Shown here: positions 24,724-33,097 of the stretch, piece after piece
How the letters are laid out: every line of letters starts with the position of its first letter
How positions within the stretch are numbered: position 1 is the first letter of the stretch
Assembly (NCBI GenBank): GCA_003635255.1
Contig: PYJC01000173.1
Location: forward strand, 1 to 64,000
Direction: 5' to 3'
Source: Candidatus Poribacteria bacterium
Lineage (GTDB): Bacteria > Poribacteria > WGA-4E > WGA-3G
DNA: 64,000 nucleotides
Program-made: the position numbers and the translations under genes
Notes under the pieces: generated by a model
Databases searched by the model: none
Told to the model about the DNA's origin: nothing
Seen by the model: only the letters and a program-made list of their open reading frames with translations

Positions 24724-26824
24724 GAATATATTCCTATTCATAATTCTCCTCATATATCCTTTGTTCTCCGCTGCAGCGATCCAATTCGTTGATGTAACCG
24801 AAGAAGCAGGCATTAATTTTCATCACATTAATGGCGCAGAAGGCGCGTTTCATCTACCTGAAACCCTCGGTGCTGGTGGTGCTTTCTTTGATGCAGACAA
24901 TGACGGATTTCTTGATATCTATCTCGTCAATAGTGGCTACTGGGACAAACCGGCGGTTAGTGCCCTCTATCGAAACAATCGTGATGGAACTTTTACGGAC
25001 ATCACAACGGCTGCAAGGGTGGAAAACCGAGGCAACTACGGACAAGGGGCGGCGTGTGCAGATTACAACAACGATGGGAACGTCGATCTTTATGTAACCA
25101 ATTTCGGTGCGAATGTTCTCTACCGAAACAACGGTGATGGCACATTTACTGATGTTACAATGTCCGCAGGTGTCGGTGATCCCGGATGGAGTAGCAGTGC
25201 CTGTTTTTTGGATTACAACGCTGACGGATACCTTGACTTATTCGTTGTCAACTATCTTGTATATTCGCTTGATGTTCCGTATCTGCCGTGTGGGGAAGAT
25301 GGGATACAGACCTATTGCCATCCTTCACTATTTGAGGGTGCCCCTGACACACTCTATCGTAATAACGGTGACGGGACGTTTACGGATGTCAGTCAAGCGG
25401 CGGGTGTTGGCGGCATTGGCGGTATGTTTCACGGAAAGGGATTAGGGGTCGTTTCGGCAGACTTCAATAACGACGGCACGCCCGATCTTTACGTTGCCAA
25501 CGACGATACCCGAAACGATTTTTTTTATAATAACGGTGACGGCACATTCAGTGAGATCTCGCTACTCGCTGGATGTGCTTACAGTTTCAACGGCATAGCA
25601 CAAGCGGGTATGGGGGTTGCTGTTGCGGACTACAACGCTGACAGTTGGTTCGATATCTTTGTTACAAACCTTTCTTATGAGACTAATGCGCTCTATCGCA
25701 ACAACGGCGATGGCACCTTTACGGACGTAATTTATGAGGTACATCTCGGTAAAGAGAGTTTTCTATTCGTCGGGTTCGGTACAGGGTTCTTTGATGCTGA
25801 TAATGATGGATGGCAAGATATTTTTATTGTCAATGGACATATCCTCGATAACATTGAGGACACACACGATGTTCTGACGTATCGCCAACCCGATCAACTG
25901 TTCCGTAATAAGGGAGATGGCACGTTTCAGGAGGTCTCAGAAAGCGCAGGTGTCTATTTTCAACGTGCTGCGGTGAGTAGAGGCGCGCTCTTTGGGGATT
26001 ACGATAACGACGGCGACGTTGATCTGCTCGTCACACAGTCTAACGGGCCCGCGACTTTATTGGAAAATAAAACTGAAGCGCGAAACAATTGGGTGTCGGT
26101 TAAAACCGTTGGAGTGATTAGCAACCGAGACGGTATCGGTACACGTATCAGTGTGACGACAAATGGACACACACAGATACAGGAAATCAATCCAGGAGCG
26201 AGTTACCTCTCCAGTCATGATCCGAGATGCCATTTTGGAGTGGGAACTCACACCTCTGTTGATAGGCTTGAGGTGCGGTGGCAGAGCGGCGTTGTACAAG
26301 TCTTTGAAAATCTCCCCGCAAATCAGGCGCATACTGTTTCTGAATTTTCGGATACACCCGAGGGGAGGCTCTTCAAAGCAGCATGGACAGGTGATGTTTC
26401 AACCCTTCGTGGTATGAATATAGACATAAATCTGAAGGACGCTATAGGGCGGACACCCTTACACATTGCAGCGGAAAAAGGAAATATGGATGTAGCGATG
26501 TTTCTAATTGAAAATGGTGCAAATGTGAATGTAGCGGATGTCAACGGTAACACGCCTTTGGTTTTCATTATCAATAAGACAGGAAATCTGAAGGTAATTC
26601 AACGATTGCTTGAGAAAGGCGCGAGGGTAAACCTCCAAAACCGCACCGGTGAAACAGCACTCATGTATGCGGCGTGGCACGGGCATTCGGCGATTGTCCA
26701 GTTGTTGCTTGAAAACCGTGCCGATGTTACCCTAAAAAATAGGCAAGGCAGGACGGCGCTGACGCTTGCGGAATCAAAGGGACATCAGGAAATTGTGGAG
26801 ATGCTCAAAGCGGCAATGAAATAG
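24713..26824 (+). CDS. FG-GAP/VCBS propeller with ASPIC/UnbV domain and C-terminal ankyrin repeats
   Basis: The start ATG 24713 overlaps the previous stop and begins a signal peptide (MKNKNIFLFIILLIYPLFSA). Residues ~30-430 hold about seven FG-GAP/VCBS repeats of the form YRNNGDGTFTDV and DYNNDGNVDLYVTN, with Ca-binding DxDxDG-like loops. Residues ~440-535 match the ASPIC/UnbV domain (GIGTRISVTT, INPGASYLSSHDPRCHFGVG, VRWQSGVVQVF). Residues ~545-700 are four ankyrin repeats (GRTPLHIAAEKGNMDVAMFL, GNTPLVFIINKTGNLKVI, GETALMYAAWHGHSAIVQLL, GRTALTLAESKGHQEIVEML). CRTAC1-type proteins are common in planctomycete-like bacteria; the ankyrin tail is an unusual addition. Confidence 0.88.
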   Translation: MKNKNIFLFIILLIYPLFSAAAIQFVDVTEEAGINFHHINGAEGAFHLPETLGAGGAFFDADNDGFLDIYLVNSGYWDKPAVSALYRNNRDGTFTDITTAARVENRGNYGQGAACADYNNDGNVDLYVTNFGANVLYRNNGDGTFTDVTMSAGVGDPGWSSSACFLDYNADGYLDLFVVNYLVYSLDVPYLPCGEDGIQTYCHPSLFEGAPDTLYRNNGDGTFTDVSQAAGVGGIGGMFHGKGLGVVSADFNNDGTPDLYVANDDTRNDFFYNNGDGTFSEISLLAGCAYSFNGIAQAGMGVAVADYNADSWFDIFVTNLSYETNALYRNNGDGTFTDVIYEVHLGKESFLFVGFGTGFFDADNDGWQDIFIVNGHILDNIEDTHDVLTYRQPDQLFRNKGDGTFQEVSESAGVYFQRAAVSRGALFGDYDNDGDVDLLVTQSNGPATLLENKTEARNNWVSVKTVGVISNRDGIGTRISVTTNGHTQIQEINPGASYLSSHDPRCHFGVGTHTSVDRLEVRWQSGVVQVFENLPANQAHTVSEFSDTPEGRLFKAAWTGDVSTLRGMNIDINLKDAIGRTPLHIAAEKGNMDVAMFLIENGANVNVADVNGNTPLVFIINKTGNLKVIQRLLEKGARVNLQNRTGETALMYAAWHGHSAIVQLLLENRADVTLKNRQGRTALTLAESKGHQEIVEMLKAAMK

Positions 26825-26852
26825 ACCGACCGAGAAACAATAGGAGAACGTA

Positions 26853-28757
26853 ATGGCTCTGACCCGCGGTGTCACGCTGAAATCGGTTACACTGGCACTT
26901 GTCCTTATCCCGATCAACTGTTATTGGATTATGTATACGGAGATGGTTTGGTGGGGACTTTTTCCAACGACGATGTCACTTTTTTTCAATGCCGTCTTCT
27001 TTCTGTTTATTATTACACTTTTCAATCTACTGCTGCGGCGCGTCAAACAGCAGTGGGCATTGACACACGGCGAGCTGCTCGTCATTTACGTGATGCTCTG
27101 TATGGCGAGTGCTATTGCATCACACGACCACGCACAGGTGCTTATCCCGATGATCGGACACGTCTTCTGGTTCGATACACCTGAAAACGAGTGGCGAGAA
27201 CTTCTGTATCGGTACATACCGACATGGGGCACAGTCCAAGATAAACGGATCTTAGAGGGATTTTACGAAGGGCAATCGACACTTTATGACATCGAAGTTT
27301 TACGGACGTGGTTGGGTCCGACCTTATGGTGGACAAGTTTTATTCTGGCACTCGTATTTGTTATGCTGTGCATCAATGTTGTGCTACGAAAACAGTGGAC
27401 AGAACGCGAAAAACTCGCCTATCCGATCATCCAATTACCCTTAGAGATGACGCGAGATAGTGGTGCCAACTTCTTTCGCGGCAGGGTATTTTGGACGGCG
27501 TTTACCCTCGTTTCACTCCTAAACCTTATTAACGGACTCAGTTACCTCTTTCCAACGATCCCGATCGTCGGCGTTCGATTTCGGAATATCAGCCACTTTT
27601 TCACTGAAAAGCCGTGGAACGCTATCGGATGGACGCCGTTTTCTATCTATCCGTTTGTAATTGGACTCGGATTCTTCATGCCCTTGGATTTATCGTTTTC
27701 CTGTTGGTTCTTTTATCTTTTCCGTAAGATGCAACGGGTCGGTGGTGCGATCATTGGCGTTCGAGGGTTACCGGGATTCCCTTATGACCGACAGCAGTCG
27801 CTGGGTGCGTATCTTGGACTTGCGATTTTCGCGGTGTGGGCAAGCCGTAAATACCTCGCTGAAGTCTTTAAACAGGTGACCACAGGACGTTCAAGTCTCG
27901 ACGAATCGGTTGAGCCGATGCGGTATCGTGCCGCTATTCTCGGTATTGTGTTAGGATGTGTCTATCTCATAGCGTTTTCTGTGAAGATAGGCATCAGTGT
28001 TTCACTCGGTATCGCCTTCTTTGCGATGTATTTTGCACTATCAACGGGCATCACGCGCATGCGGGTTGAATCCGGCGCGCCTGCACATGACCTGCACTTT
28101 ATGGGACCGGATTATGCCTTACCGGCAATTTTAGGTTCACGCCGCATGGGCGGTTCTAATCTCACAGCACTCACTTTTCTGTTTTTCTTCAATCGGGCAC
28201 ACCGTAGTCACCCGATGCCGCATCAATTGGAGGGGTTCCAACTCGCTTCACGGGCACGATTTAACCCGAAACCGTTGGTATGGGTAATACTCTTAGCGGT
28301 AGTTGTCGGTTCTATCGGTTCTTTCTGGGCATATCTGCATGATGTCTACCGCTTCGGATCATCAGGCAGCTTTGCACACCATCCTTTCAATCGACTCCAA
28401 CAGCAGCTCAATTTCCCGACAGGTACGAATATCCCCGAAGTGACGTTTATGGGTATCGGAATGGGGTTCACGTTTCTCTTGATGTTTCTACGGATGCGGT
28501 TCTTTTGGTGGCCCTTCCACGCTGTCGGCTATGCTGTTTCCGGGGCAGCGGATTGGTGTATGAACTGGCTCTGGATCTCACTCATGATTAGCACAATCGC
28601 AAAGTGGCTGATTATCAAACAGGGTGGCTTGCAATTACACCGAAAAGCAGCACCTTTTTTCCTCGGTTTGATTCTCGGTGAGTTCGTTGCAGGCAGTTTA
28701 TGGAGTTTCTACGGCATGGCAACGGAGACTCGGATATTCCCCTTTAAAGATTGGTAA
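26853..28757 (+). CDS. Polytopic membrane protein, DUF6785/DUF6784 type
   Basis: The protein has 634 residues; its ATG follows TAGGAGAACGTA. It is colinear with the protein at 2319-4250, sharing THGELLVIYVML, TPENEWRELL, LRKQWTEREKLAYPIIQLPL, KMQRVGGAIIGV (versus KLQCLLGVMLGF), FFLGLILGEF and a GMATETRIFP-type end. About a dozen membrane helices are expected. Function is unknown; the repeated co-occurrence with exported binding proteins suggests transport or surface assembly, which is speculative. It is the last gene of the operon that starts at 22686, with a 28-base gap from the previous gene. Confidence 0.75.
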   Translation: MALTRGVTLKSVTLALVLIPINCYWIMYTEMVWWGLFPTTMSLFFNAVFFLFIITLFNLLLRRVKQQWALTHGELLVIYVMLCMASAIASHDHAQVLIPMIGHVFWFDTPENEWRELLYRYIPTWGTVQDKRILEGFYEGQSTLYDIEVLRTWLGPTLWWTSFILALVFVMLCINVVLRKQWTEREKLAYPIIQLPLEMTRDSGANFFRGRVFWTAFTLVSLLNLINGLSYLFPTIPIVGVRFRNISHFFTEKPWNAIGWTPFSIYPFVIGLGFFMPLDLSFSCWFFYLFRKMQRVGGAIIGVRGLPGFPYDRQQSLGAYLGLAIFAVWASRKYLAEVFKQVTTGRSSLDESVEPMRYRAAILGIVLGCVYLIAFSVKIGISVSLGIAFFAMYFALSTGITRMRVESGAPAHDLHFMGPDYALPAILGSRRMGGSNLTALTFLFFFNRAHRSHPMPHQLEGFQLASRARFNPKPLVWVILLAVVVGSIGSFWAYLHDVYRFGSSGSFAHHPFNRLQQQLNFPTGTNIPEVTFMGIGMGFTFLLMFLRMRFFWWPFHAVGYAVSGAADWCMNWLWISLMISTIAKWLIIKQGGLQLHRKAAPFFLGLILGEFVAGSLWSFYGMATETRIFPFKDW

Positions 28758-28794
28758 CCCACCGCGCGAATCCTTTCCTCGCGTTTACAACCCC

Positions 28795-28823
28795 TTGATT
28801 TATCCACCGACTCGTGATAAACT
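28795..28823 (+). promoter_or_regulatory. Promoter of the VOC-family gene
   Basis: TTGATT (28795-28800), a 17-bp spacer and TAAACT (28818-28823), followed by ATAGGAG and the ATG at 28860. Confidence 0.6.
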
Positions 28824-28859
28824 GGGACTCACAATTCCGATACGATAGGAGTGAAAAAG

Positions 28860-29330
28860 ATGTTAGCTGTTAAGGAACTTGGTCACGTTGGTCTCTACTG
28901 TACCGATGTGCAAAAATCCCAAGACTTCTATACACGCATTCTCGGGCTTACTGTGACCGATGCGCACCCAGAAGGACACATTATCTTTCTCAGCGCACAG
29001 CCGGAATCAGAACACCATGAACTGGCGTTGTGCCCCGGCAGAGATGCACCGCCAGGCGCGAAAGTCGTTCAGCAGGTCTCTTTCATCGTCAACGATCTCA
29101 CGGATTTAAAACAGTTCCACGCGCGTCTCAAGGCTGAAGGTGTGAGAATTCGGAGCGTGGTGAACCACGGTATTTCTCTGGCGATCTATTTCTACGATCC
29201 GGATGAGAATGTCGTTGAAGTTTACGCCAAGACCCCATACAAGATTCCGCAACCGTATTCAGAAGATGTGGACCTCAGTCTGGACGATGATCAACTGATG
29301 AAAATTGCTGAGACTGGTGCCTCCGAATAA
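28860..29330 (+). CDS. VOC-family (glyoxalase/dioxygenase fold) protein
   Basis: The start ATG 28860 is preferred over the GTG at 28851 because AGGAG sits eight bases before it, while the GTG overlaps that site. The protein has 156 residues. Two betaalphabetabetabeta modules carry the usual metal ligands: H9 in ELGHVGLYCTDV, HHELALCPG in the middle, and E in DENVVEVYAKTP. The pattern LGLTVTD and FYDPDENVVEVY is that of extradiol-dioxygenase-like or glyoxalase-like VOC enzymes. Substrate unknown. It is a single gene with its own promoter. Confidence 0.85.
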   Translation: MLAVKELGHVGLYCTDVQKSQDFYTRILGLTVTDAHPEGHIIFLSAQPESEHHELALCPGRDAPPGAKVVQQVSFIVNDLTDLKQFHARLKAEGVRIRSVVNHGISLAIYFYDPDENVVEVYAKTPYKIPQPYSEDVDLSLDDDQLMKIAETGASE

Positions 29331-29347
29331 ACAGTGATTTTCAGCCA

Positions 29348-29582
29348 GGTTCGTAGTAGTGCAGTTTTGCGGCGTACTTGAAGAAACACTTTCTTCACAT
29401 TGGATTTTAACGTTTGCAATACGCAGAAATACCGTTTTTGCTTGGGGTCTTTGCTTGGGGTCTTTGCTTGGGTATTTCTGCGTATTTCTGCGTATTTCTT
29501 GTAAGCAAAACACCCCAAATGCGAAGTGCATTATCGCACGTCCCAACACACCAATATTCTACAAATTGTGCTACTACGAACC
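29348..29582. mobile_element. MITE-like element with nested inverted repeats
   Basis: The ends GGTTCGTAGTAGTGCA (29348-29363) and TGTGCTACTACGAACC (29567-29582) are inverted repeats with one mismatch over 16 bases. Inside, AATACGCAGAAATACC (29418-29433) and GGTATTTCTGCGTATT (29471-29486) form a perfect 16-bp inverted repeat around two 13-bp units GCTTGGGGTCTTT (29440-29465). No coding capacity and no clear target duplication. Confidence 0.6.
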
Positions 29583-29594
29583 AATCCCTACTGA

Positions 29595-29720
29595 AAAGTA
29601 TTCAATTAGAAATGGTATAACCTTATCTAAATATTAGGCAATTTATGCTTATTGATAAAGTATTCAATTAGAAATGGTATAACCTTATCTAAATATTAGG
29701 CAATTTATGCTTATTGATAA
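29595..29720. repeat. 62-bp tandem duplication
   Basis: Two identical copies with a period of 62 bp run from 29595 to 29720, the core beginning AAAGTATTCAATTAG and ending TTATTGATAA. They lie directly after the 29348-29582 element. The remaining gap to 30009 contains no gene that I can support. Confidence 0.9.
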
Positions 29721-30009
29721 TGAAACCCAATATCATTTATATTTTTCCAAAGTAATGATATTTCGCAGAGAATCCCCTAAATACCTCGGTTTGAAGGTTT
29801 TTACTCTCTAAAATCTAACACCAGAGATTTGGGCGACCAGTTTATGTTTCGAGGATGGACACACCTGATAGTTTCAGCAGCATTGATACCAAAAAAGGCG
29901 TTATTGCTTCCTTACAATCCTGATCTGATACTCGGAAGGTCTTAACGAAAAGATAAATTTTGGGAAAGGAGATCGGCGCGCCTCTGAACGCAGAATGAGA
30001 TAAATTTCC

Positions 30010-30038
30010 TTGACAAACTTGGCAATCTGTGATTTAAT
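30010..30038 (+). promoter_or_regulatory. Promoter of the small coiled-coil membrane gene
   Basis: TTGACA (30010-30015), a 17-bp spacer and TTTAAT (30033-30038). Transcription would start near 30045, about 40 bases before the ATG at 30085. Confidence 0.7.
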
Positions 30039-30084
30039 TCTCGTAGTCTCAAATCAAAAAATCACACAAAGAAAGGTGACTGTC

Positions 30085-30330
30085 ATGACGATAGAAGCAC
30101 TTCACGAAATAATTAAGCAAGGGTTTGAACAAACCAAGCAAGGGTTTGAACAAATCAACGCACGGCTTGACCGCATGGATACTCGGCTTGACGATGTGGA
30201 TACCCGGCTTCGCAAAGTTGAGACGGATGTCGCTGAAATCAAAGGCAGACGACTTGCTTTCAAAGAATGGATACCTATCGGATGTGCTGTCATTGCTGTC
30301 ATCGTCTCTATAATTGCCTTGGTAAATTGA
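30085..30330 (+). CDS. Small coiled-coil protein with C-terminal membrane anchor
   Basis: The start ATG 30085 is supported by AAAGGTGA just upstream and by a promoter at 30010, which rules out the earlier in-frame start. The protein has 81 residues. Heptad-like repeats (QGFEQTKQGFEQINARLDRM, then DTRLDDVDTRLRKVETDV) form a coiled coil, followed by one membrane helix near the C terminus (IPIGCAVIAVIVSIIALV). The layout is like the gene at 1787-2218 but without a signal peptide. Function unknown. Confidence 0.7.
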   Translation: MTIEALHEIIKQGFEQTKQGFEQINARLDRMDTRLDDVDTRLRKVETDVAEIKGRRLAFKEWIPIGCAVIAVIVSIIALVN

Positions 30331-30387
30331 CATACTCTGACAGTAAGACAAGATTGCGTAAAAGCGGATGTGAATAGGAAAGAAAAA

Positions 30388-30411
30388 TGGCGAGGTTGAG
30401 AAACCTCGCCA
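30388..30411. repeat. Hairpin repeat, TGGCGAGG family
   Basis: TGGCGAGGTT (30388-30397), loop GAGA, AACCTCGCCA (30402-30411): a perfect 10-bp stem. It lies between two converging genes and might also act as a weak terminator. Confidence 0.8.
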
Positions 30412-30435
30412 GCAAATACATGAGAAATCGGGGTC

Positions 30436-31779
30436 TTAGGATAGATCGGGCAAACTGCCGGTGCTATCGCCTATTTGTGCCAAATTGACATCCATACGGT
30501 TCAACATTGACATCCAGAGATTGTTGAGTGGTGTCTCTTTTGGATAGCGGATATGACGACCCGTTTTGAGCGTGCCGCAGCCAGAACCTGCGAGTAGAAT
30601 CGGGAGGTCGTGATGGCTGTGTCGATTGCCGTCAGCGTTTCCACTGCCATACAAAATCATTGAATGGTCTAACAGGGTACCATCCCCTTCAGCGGTTGCG
30701 TCCAGCTTTTCCAAGAAGTATGCCAACTGTTGTGTATGGAAGATATCGATTTTACGGATTTTCGCTTTCTTCTCTTCGTCGCCACCGTGATGCGACAAGT
30801 TGTGGTGTCCCTCGGTGACGTTGATAGTCGGATACGACTTATTGCTCCCTTCGTTTGCTAACGTGAAAGTCACGACACGGGTCACATCTGTCTGGAAGGC
30901 GAGTACAATCAGGTCTGTCATGAGTCGGACATGTTCTTGGAAATTCTTTGGGATCTCCTCCGGCGCGGTATAGTCGGGGCTTTCAATCGGCGGGAACTTT
31001 TCGGCTGCGTCAATTCGCAGTTCGATATCCCGAATGGCGGAGAAGTACTCATCAAGTTTACGTACGTCGTTCCCACTAACTTGACGGATCAAATCTTTTG
31101 AGTCCTGCATGACAAAATCGAGGATACTTTTTCGCTGTTGATCGCGCTGCACCCGCTGGTCATCGGGTATGGTAGAAAACAGGCGTTCAAAGGCGAGTTT
31201 CGGATTAACCTCTTTCGGGAGCGGCTGCGTCGCGGAACGCCACGACAATGTTGCTGAGTAGACGCAACTATAACCGGAGTCGCAATTGCCTGATCTGTAA
31301 CCCGGATCAATGCCGAGTTCCAATGACGGAAGCCGGGTTTGATTGCCGATACGCGATGCTGCGGCTTGGTCAACAGAAACCCCGGCGTGAATATCTGCAC
31401 CGTCGGTTTTACGGGGTTGCGCACCTGTCAGGAAGGCTGCCATCGCACGGGCGTGATCACCACCGCCGTCGCCGTTGGCGCGTGCCTTATCAGCCGTTAA
31501 ACCGCTGAGTATCAGTGTTTTATCCTTTACAGTCTCTAACGGTTTCAGGATCTCTGTGAGTTCGTAGCCAGCCCCTACCTGTTTCGGTGTCCAATCCTCC
31601 ATAATCTTTCCGTTAGGCACATAGAGGAACGCCATCCGATTCGGAGCGGTCTGCGTTGCACCTGTAGGTGTTGCTGCCCACGATGTAACGGGTCCCATCA
31701 CTTCCAACCACGGGAGCGCGACAGTGACCCCTAAACCACGCAGAAATGTTCGACGTGAAAGCTGTTTTGAAGTGTTCAT
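30436..31779 (-). CDS. DUF1552 family protein, Tat-exported
   Basis: The protein has 447 residues; its ATG follows GAAGGAATAATT. The twin-arginine signal is SKQLSRRTFLRGLGV. The mature protein shows the DUF1552 layout: NRMAFLYVPNGKIMEDWTPK, LSGLTADKARANGDGGGDHA, SVDQAAASRIG, LPSLELGIDPG, TRVVTFTLANEGSN, HHNLSHHGGDEEK and ILYGSGNADGNRHSHHDLPI. The family is abundant in planctomycete-type bacteria, usually beside DUF1592/DUF1588-type cytochromes, and its reaction is unknown. Here the likely partner lies about 9 kb away at 41007-43532. Confidence 0.88.
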   Translation of the reverse strand: MNTSKQLSRRTFLRGLGVTVALPWLEVMGPVTSWAATPTGATQTAPNRMAFLYVPNGKIMEDWTPKQVGAGYELTEILKPLETVKDKTLILSGLTADKARANGDGGGDHARAMAAFLTGAQPRKTDGADIHAGVSVDQAAASRIGNQTRLPSLELGIDPGYRSGNCDSGYSCVYSATLSWRSATQPLPKEVNPKLAFERLFSTIPDDQRVQRDQQRKSILDFVMQDSKDLIRQVSGNDVRKLDEYFSAIRDIELRIDAAEKFPPIESPDYTAPEEIPKNFQEHVRLMTDLIVLAFQTDVTRVVTFTLANEGSNKSYPTINVTEGHHNLSHHGGDEEKKAKIRKIDIFHTQQLAYFLEKLDATAEGDGTLLDHSMILYGSGNADGNRHSHHDLPILLAGSGCGTLKTGRHIRYPKETPLNNLWMSMLNRMDVNLAQIGDSTGSLPDLS

Positions 31780-31928
31780 AATTATTCCTTCTTCAACTCT
31801 CCATAGTTAAAGCAATAGGAAACTTGCCTAAATTCCCCTGTTGTCCCTGTATGAATTCTTGTTTCATAATTCCTATAACACAATTATACCTTATTTTATT
31901 TGACTTGTCAAGTGTTTGTGGCACGCGT

Positions 31929-32969
31929 TTAAAAGTACGGCGCGCCTTGCGCTTCCACATAAACTGAGTAGAGGGATTGGCTCCCTGTCATAAAGAGTCT
32001 ATTTCGCTTTACACCACCAAAGCAGATATTTGAACATATCTCAGGAAGGTGAATCTTACCGATACGCGTTCCGTCCGGTGCGAAGATATGTACGCCGTCA
32101 TAGCCTTCACCGACCCAACCTGTACCAGTCCAGACATTACCATCGATATCGCATCGTAGACCATCAGCGGCACCGGGTGCCATCTCAGCAAATACCTGTT
32201 TGTTGCTCAACTGCTTGCCGTCTACGACATCGTAGACAACGATATTTTTTGGTGTGCCTGTGTCGGCGATATAAAGTTTTTCGTAGTCAGGTGAAAAGCA
32301 GATGCCGTTCGGTCTTTCGAGTTCTTCCGTAACAACAGTTACTTTCCCAGTGTCCGGATTCAGACGATAGACAGAAGTCGGCACTTCAAAGGGGGCTTTA
32401 TGCCCTTCGTAATTGAACAAGATACCGTATCCCGGATCCGTGAACCAAATGTGTCCGTCAAGATGGACGACTACATCGTTCGGTGCGTTGAACCGTTTGC
32501 CTTCAAAGTTATCAATCAGGACGGTAACCGTTCCGTCATATTCGGTGCGCGTGACGCGCCGTGTGCCGTGTTCGCAGCTGATGAGTCTGCCCTGTCGGTC
32601 GCGCGTGTGACCGTTTGTGTAATTAGAGGGTTTTCGGTAGACGCTCACCTTACCGGTGGCTTCCTGCCACTTCAGGATACGGTTGTTCGGAATATCGCTC
32701 CAGAGGAGGTACCCACCATCACCGAACCAGACGGGTCCCTCGGACCAACGCGCGCCTGTCCACAACCGTTCGATAACAGCGTTGCCAATTTTGTATTTCG
32801 CGAAACGCGGGTCAATAACCTCAACCGCTGGATCGGGATAACGGGTAATCGGACCCTCTTTTGAGGGGATGTCTGCCAAAGCGGTTAGCGGACTCAGCAC
32901 CGGTAGTGCAGCACCGACACCCAGACCCCGTAAAAATGTTCGACGTGAAAGTTGTTTTGATGTGCTCAT
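31929..32969 (-). CDS. SMP-30/gluconolactonase-like protein, Tat-exported
   Basis: The start is placed at ATG 32969 (MSTSKQLSRRTFLRGLG) because it makes the Tat leader begin like that of the neighbouring DUF1552 protein. The protein has 346 residues. The six-bladed propeller pattern of SMP-30/gluconolactonase is clear: EGPVWFGDGGYLLWSDIPNN, RVTRTEYDGTVTVL, NAPNDVVVHLDGHIWFTDPG, ERPNGICFSPDYEKLYIADT, AADGLRCDIDGNVWTG and SNICFGG. Metal ligands (E in SEGPVW, N in PNDVV, D in ADGLR) are present, so lactone hydrolysis in the periplasm is likely. Confidence 0.9.
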   Translation of the reverse strand: MSTSKQLSRRTFLRGLGVGAALPVLSPLTALADIPSKEGPITRYPDPAVEVIDPRFAKYKIGNAVIERLWTGARWSEGPVWFGDGGYLLWSDIPNNRILKWQEATGKVSVYRKPSNYTNGHTRDRQGRLISCEHGTRRVTRTEYDGTVTVLIDNFEGKRFNAPNDVVVHLDGHIWFTDPGYGILFNYEGHKAPFEVPTSVYRLNPDTGKVTVVTEELERPNGICFSPDYEKLYIADTGTPKNIVVYDVVDGKQLSNKQVFAEMAPGAADGLRCDIDGNVWTGTGWVGEGYDGVHIFAPDGTRIGKIHLPEICSNICFGGVKRNRLFMTGSQSLYSVYVEAQGAPYF

Positions 32970-33097
32970 GTATATTTCCACTGTTGATGTTAGTAGTTTA
33001 CCAACACAATTTGCGAATGGATTTTGTTACCTGCTATCACTAAGGATAAAGTCCCGGCAAGAAACCCTTTATGTATATAGAGATACCGGGCATGTTT

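Noticed and set aside
29418..29500. Possible CRISPR array
   Set aside because: The units are 10-13 bp, contiguous and without unique spacers, and no cas genes occur in the window.
29348..29582. Insertion sequence with a transposase
   Set aside because: It has no coding capacity and no target duplication; only the inverted ends support mobility.
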